Below, one piece after another: positions 11,425 through 24,534 of a DNA stretch of 64,000 nt. Each line of letters begins with the position of its first letter. The first letter of the stretch is position 1. Source of the stretch: Antennarius striatus (Eukaryota > Chordata > Actinopteri > Lophiiformes > Antennariidae); contig NC_090785.1 of the NCBI RefSeq assembly GCF_040054535.1, positions 24,720,001-24,784,000 on the forward strand. The letters run 5' to 3'. Position numbers and translations under genes: made by a program. Under the pieces are notes generated by a model that was given only the letters and a program-made list of their open reading frames with translations, ran no database searches and had not been told where the DNA came from.

Positions 11425-12735
11425 CAAGACTGGCTTCTCTGCACTGGCTTCCTGTGAAAGCTAAGATAGATTTTAAAATACTCCTCCTCACTTACAAAGC
11501 CCTTCGTGGCCAGGCACCGACCTACCTGAAGGAACTTTTAGTTCCTTATAATCCATCTAGAGCATTACGCTCTCAACATACTGGCCTACTGGTGGTTCCT
11601 AGAATTTATAAAAGTAGGACGGGGGCTAGAGCCTTTTGCTATCAAGCCCCTCTATTGTGGAACCACCTCCCTACCTCAGTTCAGGAGGCAGACACCCTCT
11701 CACTATTTAAGACTAGACTTAAAACTTTTCTTTTTCATAAATTTTACAATTAATGACAACTTAGGTTACTACCTTTATTTTCATACAGACCTACACTGCT
11801 GGAGACTCAACATCCAGACTCACTGAGTTCCTCTCTCCTCCCCCTTCTCTCCAACCATCTGTTACTCCTCCTCCTCTCTGACCTCACTCTCCAAGTCTCC
11901 AATCACACCCTAGTAACTAAATTTCTTCCCTGGAGTCTCTGTGCTCTATGTTCTCACAGGTTTTTCTCAGGTTCACCCCTCATCCGCCCATCTGCTATGG
12001 ACCTGCTCTTCCCATCCCACCAGTACCACCCCTAACCTAATTATCGGCTTGGGTCCGGCTTCCTTTTTCCTCCGCGCCACCATACTGTTCCACCCCTCAT
12101 CCACCCATCCGCTGTGGACCATCTGCTGTGGACCTGCACCTCCCATCCACCAGTATCACCCCTCACCAAACCATCGACTGGGGTCCTGCTGCCTCTCTTC
12201 CTTGGTGTCATCTTACTTTTCCACCCCTCATCCTCCCAGCCGCCGTGGACCTTCCTCTGTGGACCTGCACCTCCGAGCCCACCAGTATCACCCCCATCTC
12301 TCCATGTGCTGTGGACCTTCTCCTCCAAGCCCACCAGTACCACCCCTCAACTATCCATCGGCTGGGGTCCTGCTTCCTTTCTCCCTCCTTCCTCCATACA
12401 GTCATCCACACAGCTGTAATTGTGCCTTGACTTTATCAACCTTAACCATATTGATACTGTCTCTCTCTGGCCTGTCTCACTCTCTCTCTGTCTCTCTCTC
12501 TCTGACCCTGTTCTTATCTTCCTTTGATTTCTTTTCCACCCAACCGGTCGATGCGGATGGCCGCCCAAAAGAGTCTGGGTCCTGCCCGGAGTTTCTTCCT
12601 CATCGAGGGAGTTTTTCCCCGCCACTGTCGCTTATGCTTGCTCTGGAGGGTTCAGTTGGGTTTCTCTGTCTGTTAAAGCGCTTTGAAATGTCTGCTGTCA
12701 TGATTAAGCGCTATATAAATAAAACTTGATTGAAA
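11425..12735 (+). mobile_element. L2-like LINE, 5'-truncated copy
   Basis: Starts with the block encoding SLHWLPV and ILLLTYKALRGQAPTYLKEL, the C-terminal end of L2-type reverse transcriptases. A long 3' untranslated region follows and ends in AAAGCGCTTTGAAATGTCTG and GCTATATAAATAAAACTTGA. The same 3' region occurs inverted at 39618-41100 in a much longer copy. The 3' region contains imperfect repeats of a block with CACCAGTA(C/T)CACCCC about every 100 bp. Confidence 0.88.
11454..11753 (+). pseudogene. L2-like reverse transcriptase C-terminal remnant
   Basis: An uninterrupted frame of 99 codons for the C-terminal tail of an L2-type ORF2, including APLLWNHLP and LSLFKTRLKTFLF. The catalytic domains are missing because of 5' truncation. 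Confidence 0.85.
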
Positions 12736-12739
12736 ACTC

Positions 12740-13665
12740 ACGAACTAGCGTTAGCGTGTCATAGACATAATAACTCTGGTATAACTCTGACAAACAATAA
12801 CTCTCACATAAACAATAATAATTCTGACACAAACTATAATAACTGACATAAACGTACCTGTTCCTTAAAACTGTGTCACAGACGGCGGCTAGGAATTAGT
12901 CCTTAAAACTACCACTAACATGAGGAAGTGTCAAAGTCCTGACAGCCTCAGCCAATCAGCAGCGCTGCTGCCTGTGTGGGCGGGAGGAACACCAGTCAGG
13001 CACACCTTAACCTGGATGACATCACGGGGTGCGTCACACCCAGCCTTCAGCGAGATGAAACACGTAAAAGTACTTTCATTTCTACCGCCTCCATCTTTCT
13101 GCTTAACGATCCATCCATATAGAGCAGAGACGTTTATTAAGTGGATATTTCTTTCATTCAACAAATATAACCTTTCAACCAGTGGACTTTACATTCTTTG
13201 GTTTATGAGGTGCTCAGATTTTCTGCCCTGAACCCAAAATATCAAAAATAGCGTTATTTGGAACATATTTATAATCCTGTAACTGTAATATTTTAATTAC
13301 ATATGCTGTGAATAAGACTGCTCATAAAATGTGTAGAAACATGCGATAATTTATTTTATTCTAAAGTGGACAAACATTACAACTCAGAAAACATTGTCTT
13401 AATGTTTCTGATGTTTCTATCTTCATGCTGTGCATTTTTTGTCCTTCCATGTGTGATGCTTGGTCTAAACATTGGGTCCAAATGTAGGACTTGTCCTAGC
13501 AGGTGATCATGGTGGAAGACCCTCTCCTCTGGATAAGACGGGATACTCAATAAAACTCGAACCGCAACATAGAATTTTAATTTATTTTCCATTTTCACGC
13601 CGGTACAACATTGTTCTCTCTGAGAGTCGACAGTATGCATGTGTGTGCGTGTCTAGTATCACAAG
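12740..13665. other. Intergenic stretch between LINE and cenpu 3' end
   Basis: No gene or transposon recognised. It probably includes the 3' untranslated region of the minus-strand cenpu gene just upstream of the stop at 13666. Confidence 0.4.
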
Positions 13666-14973
13666 TCATGATCTGGGCGCCCTGTTCTTCAGGATTTCCT
13701 CCAGGTGGTTGTTGATTCCTCTCAGCTGCTGCTCTGATGACTGGACCTGCTCGGCCTCCAGTAGCAGAGCCGGTAAACTGGTCGCCCCGTACTGGAGAGC
13801 AGGAGGAAACACATCACCATCACTTAAACACACACCTGTCCAGACAAACCTGTGTGAGATTCAGGGTCCTTTTGTGTTCTTGTTATCTCTTTTGTTTGCT
13901 GCAGCTTTGTATGGATTGGGAAAGTAAAATATAAAAACCCAACTTATGTTCATTTTGTTATTGTACTGTGATCTAAAAACATTGATAAAATATTTAATTA
14001 TTTTTTTGTCGCTCAAAATATGCATCACACTCACAGAAAACCAGCAGAAGCAGAAGTCCCTCTAATTATGTGAAATAGATGTATTTTCCAAATATTTTTC
14101 ATTTTTTGGTAGTGTTTTTTCCCCATTTATTTCTTAAATTCAGCTCAAGGATCCGCTATGTGCTCCAAAAATATTTTCTACAAGGATAATTGAGGTCTCT
14201 GTTAAATTAATTAAAATGTGACCATTAATGTGGTGTTTCTTAAATTTATTTTAAGACTTCAAAATGTTCATAATGTGTTCATTACATGAATAAAATTTCA
14301 TTTTCTCTTTAGCACTTTGTGTATTTCATTCGCAACATATTATAGTTGTTTACACAAAGTGTAAAGATAGAAACAAGACGAGTGTTCTCTTCATTTTAAA
14401 TGTCAAAAAGTATTTGTGGCTCCCAGTTTTATGTTCTCTGAGGAAGCCGGGTCCAAACGGCTCTTTGAGTCTTAAGGGTTGCCGACCTCTGGTGTGTAGA
14501 GAGAGGGTCCAAGGGCAAACCACACCGACTACAGGTGTTCTGATGTTTGCAGTTTGCATATACTCCACCAGATGGTGCTAAACTGCTTCATCCTTGACTT
14601 TCAAGCACTTCTTGTTGCTCAAGCTGCGGTTGTGCGTACCGTCTCTTGTTCTCTGGGATGCTTACGCCGGACGTCCAGGTATCGTCTGTTGAGCTCTCTG
14701 ATGTCATGAAGGAAAGCCTGGCCTCGTCTCAGATCAGCTGACCTGAGTTCCAGTTCATCCTTCTCCCTCTGGAGGGAGCCGGCCCGCCGCTGCGCCCTGA
14801 GCAAACAGACGTTACTACAGCAGCTCTCAAACGTGGTTCTGTTGTTATGTTCCTAGATAGACCAGGACTAAATGGAGACTCACGACTAGGTCTCACCTCA
14901 TCAGCTCATATTTGGCCTCCAACAGTCTCTGGGTGTTCTTACGTATCGATGAGGAGACCTGGCACACACACAG

Positions 14974-15007
<34 letters not shown>

Positions 15008-18000
15008 ACTATGTACAGGACTACAGCCACATCACAGGTCCTCTAATGTTGTGGAGAAATTTCAAGAACCAAACATTTCCATCCTTGGAGCAACCCCACC
15101 GGTGTGGATTAAACCCGGTTGCCATAGTTACCTTGGCATTTTCTCTTTTGAGATGCCTGAACTCCTTGTAAGAATTGATCTGAAAGACAAAACACAAAGA
15201 CGTGAGCCAGAACGACTGACAGTTAGCTTCAGAGCAAACAGGAGATGTTTCTTCACAGAAGCTGGTCACACCTGGTCCTAACCCTGACCCTAACCCTGAC
15301 CCCTGATGGCACATTGTTGGCGCTGAAGGACGTCACCTTCCAAATGATTCAGAAGGGCTTCAGAGGGTAAAAGCTCCTGTGACGGGGCTGTTTCATGCTC
15401 TGATTAAGTTGGGTGAACGTTCTGTATGCGTCGGTGGAAACACATCACATTTCTGGGAGCCGCCACCTGAAACCACCTTAGAAACGACAGACCGGCACCG
15501 CTGATGACAGAGGGTTCAGTCTGACCTTCTCCAGGAGCTGTTGCCTCACGTTGGAAGAAAAGCAGCCCACAGCCTGTTTGACTGCTTCAGACTCCACAGC
15601 ATCCCTGAGAAACAGACACCCCAGAGTGAACAGTGGAAACACCCCAGTGGTTTAAGACACAGGCTGTAGCTGCTGTGTGACTGACACCATGTAAACACGC
15701 TGAATCAAAAACCCTTCATCTGGAGAATCCGGAATCAGAACGACTCCAGTTCAGTTCAGGCCACAAAGGACTCTGGGAGGTTTCTGAGACCAGAACATTT
15801 AATCAATCTAGACTGTAAATGAACTTCCTCACAGATGATGATGACATCATCACTCAGTGCTTGGCCCTAACTGGTAATGGATGTCAGCAGTTTGCTTCAC
15901 CTGTACTGGTCACAGAACAGGAGGAAGGCGTCCAGCACCAGCTGTAACTCAGTTCCTGAGCGACCGTCTCGTCTCCTCTGCTCATCGGACCCACCTTCAA
16001 ACAGAGGGAGTTTTAGTGGCTCATGTTTCTCAGAGGAATTAAAACACACATTAATACTTTCTATTTTGTAGCAAAATTGAAAATGTCTTAACCTTTAAAA
16101 ATATTTCCAAAAATGTCCAGAATTCAAAATACATTTATTTAATAAGCCTACTATGTAATTTAAAGTGTGATATCTGAGCGCAGCCTGGAAACAGTCCCTC
16201 ACCTGACGTCGGCTCCTCGACTTGTCGCTGAATACACCTACAGCATTTTCCACACCGTAATACGCACCTACAAGCCTATGATTTTCTCATAAACCTGCAC
16301 TTCGCCTTATAATCCGATGGGCTTTACATATGGATTAATATTCATGTTAATATTGGTCAAAAACAAGATCGCTGAAAAAAGCCAGCAGTCTCATGCCGCA
16401 CTACGCCACCAGGGGGAGCCTCTAGACAGTATTGGGGGTGCCCCCTGAACGCCCAAGCCCCCTGACTGCGCCAACACCCCCCCCCCCCCTCAGACAGCAG
16501 GAGCCACACAGGGAGCAGCTCATTTTTCTGTCATTTCATTAATCACTAGCAGCATTATAGACCTTCATTTCTTCGTGAACGACTCGGTGTTTGGTGCTGG
16601 AGAACAGCCTCCGTGTAACATTTATCACCAACTCACGACACCTGGCTAAAGAAAAAAAAAAAGGCCTGACTAAAATAAACATCGCAATAACATAGAAAAA
16701 CAGGGAACTTTCAACAATTCTATGAATAAAGTCTGACTGACTGATCTCAGTATTTCCTAACTATCTGGCGTCAGAAATAACCCACTTTAAACTGAATTGG
16801 TCTAAAAACCCCATTGTGCTGTCATCTGGAATCTAGTGACGGTCCATTCTGTTAGTCTGTGGAAACACACGGAGAAACTGGACTAAAGGTGAATAAAGAC
16901 CCTCAAAGATGAACTTACAGCCTTTTCTGAAATATAAAGAGCAGTCACTGCTAGACAAAGGTGTCAGTTGTGCTGCATTGATTTACAAATGTAGTTGATA
17001 GCTCTGGGGGGGCGGAGGGGCGCATTCAGGCTTGTGTATTCTGTCTGCAGCGACGTGCGGTGAGATTCACGGCGGTGAGACACCGACGTTAAAGTCAGTT
17101 CTAGGAGTAAAACAGCGTCACGTTTGACAGTAAATTATCAGCCTGACATTAAAAACTAGTTAAAAATTGTTTAGGACACACAGCAGCAAATAGCTGCACC
17201 TCACCTCCGACTGGACTACCGATCGATCGAAACAATATTTAATTAATAAACGAAGACGAACGTCGGAGCTTAAATATCTGCTTCGAACTTCAGATCAGGA
17301 AATAATCCGCTCTGTTGGCACTGACTGCACTCGTAATGAATTTAACCAGTTTTTAATGTCAGGTTTTTTAATATGCGTGTTGACTTCTTTCTAAGATGGT
17401 AAAGTGATCAAGTGATCAGGTTTCCTTGATGAGGCTCAGAATGGCCTCATTGAAATATCAACAGGGCCGTTCACAGCTGACTAAAGGTACTCGCAGTCAT
17501 GAATGCTCTAGCTAGTGGACGGATAGCGAAACTGCAGCCACTAGTTTTTTTAATCTATTTTACTTTGTGACGGGTTCGTGTATGCCGTAAAGAAATAACT
17601 TGATGGCGCAGCCGCAAAAGTTCAATTTTTGGTGGGGTTTTTATTCACACCACAATAACTCGTGAAAAAATATTTACAGTGCAAATAAAATGTCCCAAAC
17701 CAAAAACCCAGTGCAACAAAAATAAGTATCTAGAGGAAATCCACAACAATAACCATTTACCAATTGCTCTACTATCGCTCCTTTCAACTCTCCGACTCTT
17801 ACCAATCCCTATTCCGACTCCAACTACCACCCCCATGAAACAAAAATGCAGCTCTTAAATAACCCCATGCCCCTCCCCTGGCATACCAACATTAATTGAC
17901 GGGGTTGTTCTTATAATCGCCAATATAATAACCTAGAAACAGAAAAACCTCTTACAAAATAAAACAGAACAGAATAAAACATAAATTCCCCTCATATGGC

Positions 18001-21000
18001 TGTTTACATTAAGCAAAATGTCGACAAAATACAAATCAGTTCCACAACGTACCAAATGGTACAGTCCTGTCTGAATAGCGCGCCACAATGCGCTATTTAA
18101 GGCTCACCTCCGTAGAGCCTCGGTTTGGCCCACTCCAGGGGCGGAGCAACACCGCATCCACAGGTGAGCATTTGTATTTAGGAAGCACGCATGGGCGCCG
18201 GGTGTGCACCCCCGACGCACCACCGCGACAGTTTGGTGGACAACTCACCCGCGAATGTACCATAGGTAAACCAGTGAGCGGGACCGCGCTCCTGCGGTCC
18301 TGCCAGAAAAAAATGACAGCTCCGCTGCAGCCGCTCTCCTGCGCGAGAGAGAGGCGCGCGGAGCGAAGATGAACGGTGATGGACGGCGCGGTCTCTACCG
18401 CTCCATCACATTTATCATGTGCCTTATAATCCGGTGTGCCTTATATATTAAATAAATTATAAAATAAACAATTCATTAAAGGTGCGCCTTATAATTCAGT
18501 GCGCCTTATAGTGCAGAAAATACTGTACTTGTGTACTAACTAGAGTGTGCCACTAATTTCCCTGCATGGATTAATTCAGTATATAAAATTTGAAAAAAAA
18601 AAAAAAAAAATCCAGTGCACCTTATACAGTGATCCCTCGTTCTTTGCGGTCAATGTGTTCCAGGAACCACACGCAACTGAGGAATCCACTATCAAGATTG
18701 CAATCTATCTTATTATTTACGGTAATTTAAACATTTCTGAACCCTCCCCTTTCTGATGTTAAACCACCTTCCATCTGTATTACCTCTAAAGCACTCTGAT
18801 AGACTGTTTAAAGCACTTTTGTCTCTCATGAAAGTCTGAGACTCACAGAACGTAATAAAACGTACGTACGGTATTATGTGACTGCCTACTAAAAATCCGC
18901 GATGATGGGGAAGTCGCAATCATTGATACGAGAATGCCCACTGTAGTGAGGAAAATACTGTAATAGTCTCCAGTCTGTGTGATGCTAAGCTAACTCCTGG
19001 CTTCATGTTAAATGGACAGACATGAGAGTGAAGAATATAAAACCTGACGGCTGGTTTTAAACAGTGATTCTGAACTATCACGAGCTGGATGAGCCACATT
19101 CTCTTACCCGCAGGAGACTTTCTAGATTCAGACCCGTCTGATGAAGACTTTCTGGATTTAGACCCCTCTGATGAAGACTTTCTGGATTTAGACCCCTCTG
19201 ATGAAGACTTTCTGGATTTAGACCCCTCTGATGAAGACTTTCTGATTTTTCCCACACTATAATTCTTTGCTTTCTTTGGACTTGGTTTCTACATACAGGA
19301 CACAAAGAAAATGATGAGAACACCCTAAGGGAGCGATCCCCAAAGTGGTCCAGATCCTTCTGGGGTCAGTACACACCCAGCTTTCATCCTCGATCTCTTC
19401 ATCCGACGACAGGATGTGTTTACGCCCACTGGCGGTGGAGCCCGCGTCTGATTGGTCCTTGAAGGAGAAACGTGGCATGAAACTACCTGGCTAACACGTC
19501 TGAGTTCATTACGACCCGTTAGTCCCGTCGTTAGAAGCGTCCTCTCTCCTTCACATCCTCGGAGACATCACCGTTCATGTTCTCACCTGTGTCTGAGACT
19601 CGATCGACTTTCCACTTCCTGATTGGCCCTTGTCTCTCCAACTCTTCCTCCTCTGCTGGTTTGTCACTGGCCTTGTTGACAGAAACCAGTGTAAATTATG
19701 GGTAACACAAGAAGACAGAAACACATCCATCAATCATTTGACTACAAAGACAGAAGAGGTCAGACTCCAGAGCAGTGACCAACAATAAAACGGTTTAGTC
19801 TTTCCAGAAAGGAAAGACGTCGTCGGTCGACTTCTCTGCTTTTTATCACAGACTTTATGGAGATGCTTCCAGGATCCTAGGAGAGCAGACACAACATCTG
19901 CAAAGACATGATTCACCTGTATTCATGTGGGTCTTAGTGGACACGTGGATACTACACAGATGTCGGTTGGCATGACGACATATGTACACAGATCTATACT
20001 TGTAAGTGTGAAATAATATTTATCTGATATTATTTCATGTGTCTTCTCAGATCCTTCAGTTCACATCCTTCAGTCATACCTTTGTTTCTACCATGGATTT
20101 TCTTTTTTTGACACGTATTCAATAAAAAACAGAAAAATGTGAAAAATCTGTGAGACTAGTAGGTTTAAAAACGGGGAACCCTTAAAGGCAGAATGTATTT
20201 ATAGACCAAATGTTCACGATGACCTCTGTGGAGAACATGTGACCTCAGACTGGACGGAAGGAAGCTCACTGTGCTAGAGACGTAGGCCCAACACTCCTCC
20301 TCTTCCCGACCAGCCTGTGGGGCCTGCTGGCTGGGGGGGTTTGCTGGTTTCCTTCCCCGCTTGCTGGGGGGGTATGCTGGTTTCCTTCCCTCGGTTCTGG
20401 GTCTCCTCTCTCCCCTAGAGGCGTTGTCTTCAGTCTCTTTGTCTTCTGATTGTTAATCCTGATGGCAGACAGAACGTTTGGCGCTCACAGGGCACTGATG
20501 TGGGAGGTAACACGCTCCTGTTCCTCACACCTTACCTGGTTTTGGCCGTGGTATGTTTCTTCTTCTTCACTTCCTCCTCTTCTTCTTGATCGCTTTCAGT
20601 CTCCTTCCTCCTCATGGCAGCTCCATGTTGTTTAACAGTACTCTTCAGTGTCTGACGGTCGTCCGTTCTTCCACCTTTCCCTGTGCTCATCTGTCCCCCC
20701 TCTGCGACATTCAAATCTTCCTCCAGCGCCGTACTGTGTAGAGGGTTACCTAGGCATCACAAGAGTGTTGATTTGACAAACCAAAAACATCATGAGCTGA
20801 TTAAACCGTAACAAGGAGATAACTGAGGAAAGATATCAAATTCAAATACAAAGACCTTTGTCGATGATACCGAAATCAGATGAAAATTTACTTTGAAAAC
20901 TATGAAATGCAAAGCATTACTAATGTTCTCAGAACAGCTTCAGGAACGTGATTAATATTTAAGTAATATTATTTATATTTAATAAAGCTACGCAACATGA

Positions 21001-24000
21001 TTTTTGAATGAGTTTTGAACTGCCAGGCAGGAGGCCTAGAGGAAGACCAAAGAGGAGGTTTATGGATGTAGTGAAAGAGGACATGAAGGTAGTTGGTGTG
21101 AGAGAAGAGGATGAGAAGACAGGGTTAGATGGAGGACACTGATTGGCTGTGGAGACCCTGAAGGGAGAAGCCAGAAGGAGAAGGAGAAGAAAAAGCTACG
21201 CAACATTTCATCACTCACTTTACAAAAAGCTCAGAAACCAATTCAAACGAGTTAGAGTGGACTGGGTTATGATTCCAGCCTCATAGAGAGGCAGTGACAT
21301 AGAAACACACACACACACACACACACACCAGGCTGGAGCTGCAGTCCCTCCATGAAGCTCGCCCTCTCAATGGCTGACAGGTTGGGAGAATCCAGCCCCC
21401 CCCCTGGAGCGATCTGCGTGTCAAACAGACTGATCAGTTCCTCTTCATGAGTTACAGTCAGAACACAAAGCAAAGAAATAACTTCATGAACACCATTCAC
21501 TGACCCCGCTGTCCTGGGGTGGGCCGTCTTGTCCCCTGCCTAGGGCCGCTTTGGCCCCTGCTTCGGGCCGCCTTGGCCCCCGCCTTGGGCTGCTTTGGCC
21601 CCCGTCTGGGGCCACTGAGGCCCCTCTCCTCTTCTTGGCTCTGTGAAACACAAACCAACACGTCACCAGGCTGCAGCTCATCTCTGAAGCGACCCAGTTG
21701 AGAGCTGTCGTATCGTTAGCTGTCATGGAGCTAATGTCACGTCATGGTGTGAAGCTAAGGCACACGTGTCAAACTCAAGGCCCGGGGGCCAAATGTGGCC
21801 CTCCACATCATTTAATGTGGCCCGCAAGAGCACAAAAAGGTCAGAGCGTCTAAAAATAAGTAGGTCAAAAGTGTGCTTGGACCAAAACTACATTTCCCAC
21901 AATGCAGTAGTTCAGCCCATTTGAACTCTGACTAAACGTAGTGACCAAAGTTAATGTCCTAACTTGTGTCTGATGTTATTTTTATTTATTGATTGATAGT
22001 TTGATCCTTGATTGATGGAGTTCTGTGGGTTTAATAACCTGACAAATTAAAGGATTTATGTTAGAACAGAGAAACAAACAAACATGTTTTTTCTGTCTAA
22101 CTGTAATGTTTGGAACTAGAATCAGTCAGAAATTCAGTTATTTAACATTAAGGAGTAGTTACATTTAGTTACATTACACTGAGTTACATTTAGTTACATT
22201 TATTAGTTACATTAAGGAGTAGTTACATTTAGTTACATTACACTGAGTTACATTTAGTTACATTTATTAGTTACATTGAGGAGTAGTTACATTTAGTTAC
22301 ATTACACTGAGTTACATTTAGTTACATTTATTAGTTACATTAAGGAGTAGTTACATTTAGTTACATTACACTGAGTTACATTTAGTTACATTTATTAGTT
22401 ACATTAAGGAGTAGTTACATTTAGTTACATTACACTGAGTTACATTTAGTTACATTTATTAGTTATATTAAGGAGTAGTTACATTTAGTTACATTACACT
22501 GAGTTACATTTAGTTACATTTATTAGTTACATTGAGTAGTAGTTACATTACACTGAGTTACATTTAGTTACATTTATTAGTTACATTAAGGAGTAGTTAC
22601 ATTTAGTTACATTACACTGAGTTACATTTAGTTACATTTATTAGTTACATTAAGGAGTAGTTACATTTAGTTACATTACACTGAGTTACATTTAGTTACA
22701 TTTATTAGTTACATTGAGGAGTAGTTACATTACACTGAGTTACATTTAGTTACATTTATTAGTTACATTAAGGAGTAGTTACATTTAGTTACATTACACT
22801 GAGTTACATTTAGTTACATTTATTAGTTACATTGAGTAGTTACATTTAGTTACATTTATTAGTTACATTGAGGAGTAGTTACATTTAGTTACATTACACT
22901 GAGTTACATTTAGTTACATTTATTAGTTACATTAAGGAGTAGTTACATTTAGTTACATTACACTGAGTTACATTTAGTTACATTTATTAGTTACATTAAG
23001 GAGTAGTTACATTTAGTTACATTACACTGAGTTACATTTAGTTACATTTATTAGTTACATTGAGTAGTTACATTTAGTTACATTACACTGAGTTACATTT
23101 AGTTACATTTATTAGTTACATTGAGGAGTAGTTACATTTAGTTACATTACACTGAGTTACATTTAGTTACATTTATTAGTTACATTAAGGAGTAGTTACA
23201 TTTAGTTACATTACACTGAGTTACATTTAGTTACATTTATTAGTTACATTAAGGAGTAGTTACATTTAGTTACATTACACTGAGTTACATTTAGTTACAT
23301 TTATTAGTTACATTAAGGAGTAGTTACATTTAGTTACATTACACTGAGTTACATTTAGTTACATTTATTAGTTACATTAAGGAGTAGTTACATTTAGTTA
23401 CATTACACTGAGTTACATTTAGTTACATTTATTAGTTATATTAAGGAGTAGTTACATTTAGTTACATTACACTGAGTTACATTTAGTTACATTTATTAGT
23501 TACATTGAGGAGTAGTTACATTTAGTTACATTACACTGAGTTAAATTTAGTTACATTTATTAGTTACATTAAGGAGTAGTTACATTTAGTTACATTACAC
23601 TGAGTTACATTTCGTTACATTTATTAGTTACATTGAGGAGTAGTTACATTACACTGAGTTACATTTAGTTACATTTATTAGTTACATTAAGGAGTAGTTA
23701 CATTTAGTTACATTACACTGAGTTACATTTAGTTACATTTATTAGTTACATTGAGTAGTTACATTTAGTTACATTTAGTTACATTACACTGAGTTACATT
23801 TAGTTACATTTATTAGTTACATTGAGGAGTAGTTACATTTAGTTACATTACACTGAGTTACATTTAGTTACATTTATTAGTTACATTAAGGAGTAGTTAC
23901 ATTTAGTTACATTACACTGAGTTACATTTAGTTACATTTATTAGTTACATTGAGTAGTTACATTTAGTTACATTTAGTTACATTACATTTAGTTACATTT

Positions 24001-24396
24001 ATTAGTTACATTAAGGAGTAGTTACATTTAGTTACATTACACTGAGTTACATTTAGTTACATTTATTAGTTACATTTAGTAGTTACATTTAGTTACATTT
24101 AGTTACATTACACTGAGTTACATTTATTAGTTACATTGAGTAGTTACATTTAGTTACATTACACTGAGTTACATTTAGTTACATTTATTAGTTACATTAA
24201 GGAGTAGTTACATTTAGTTACATTACACTGAGTTACATTTAGTTACATTTATTAGTTATATTAAGGAGTAGTTACATTTAGTTACATTACACTGAGTTAC
24301 ATTTAGTTACATTTATTAGTTACATTAAGGAGTAGTTACATTTAGTTACATTACACTGAGTTACATTTAGTTACATTTACTAGTTACATTAAGGAG

Positions 24397-24495
<99 letters not shown>

Positions 24496-24496
24496 T

Positions 24497-24534
<38 letters not shown>

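Noticed and set aside
11941..12729. 262-codon proline-rich frame, with a relative at 39852-40418
   Set aside because: Lies in the repetitive 3' region of the L2-like LINE; frame not conserved as a protein between copies.
5509..13665. Search for primpol exons between casp3 and cenpu
   Set aside because: No frame resembling the primase-polymerase was seen; only mobile elements and unassigned sequence.
18088..18372. 94-codon frame in the DNA transposon
   Set aside because: No recognisable domain and located in a non-autonomous element.
21484..21726. Alternative cenpu start reading through into exon 2
   Set aside because: Possible, but the TTTCACAG acceptor and the in-phase ATGAG exon fit better; kept as an alternative only.
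22147..24397. Regularly spaced repeats that could suggest a CRISPR array
   Set aside because: The repeats are head-to-tail without unique spacers, in a eukaryotic intron: a minisatellite.
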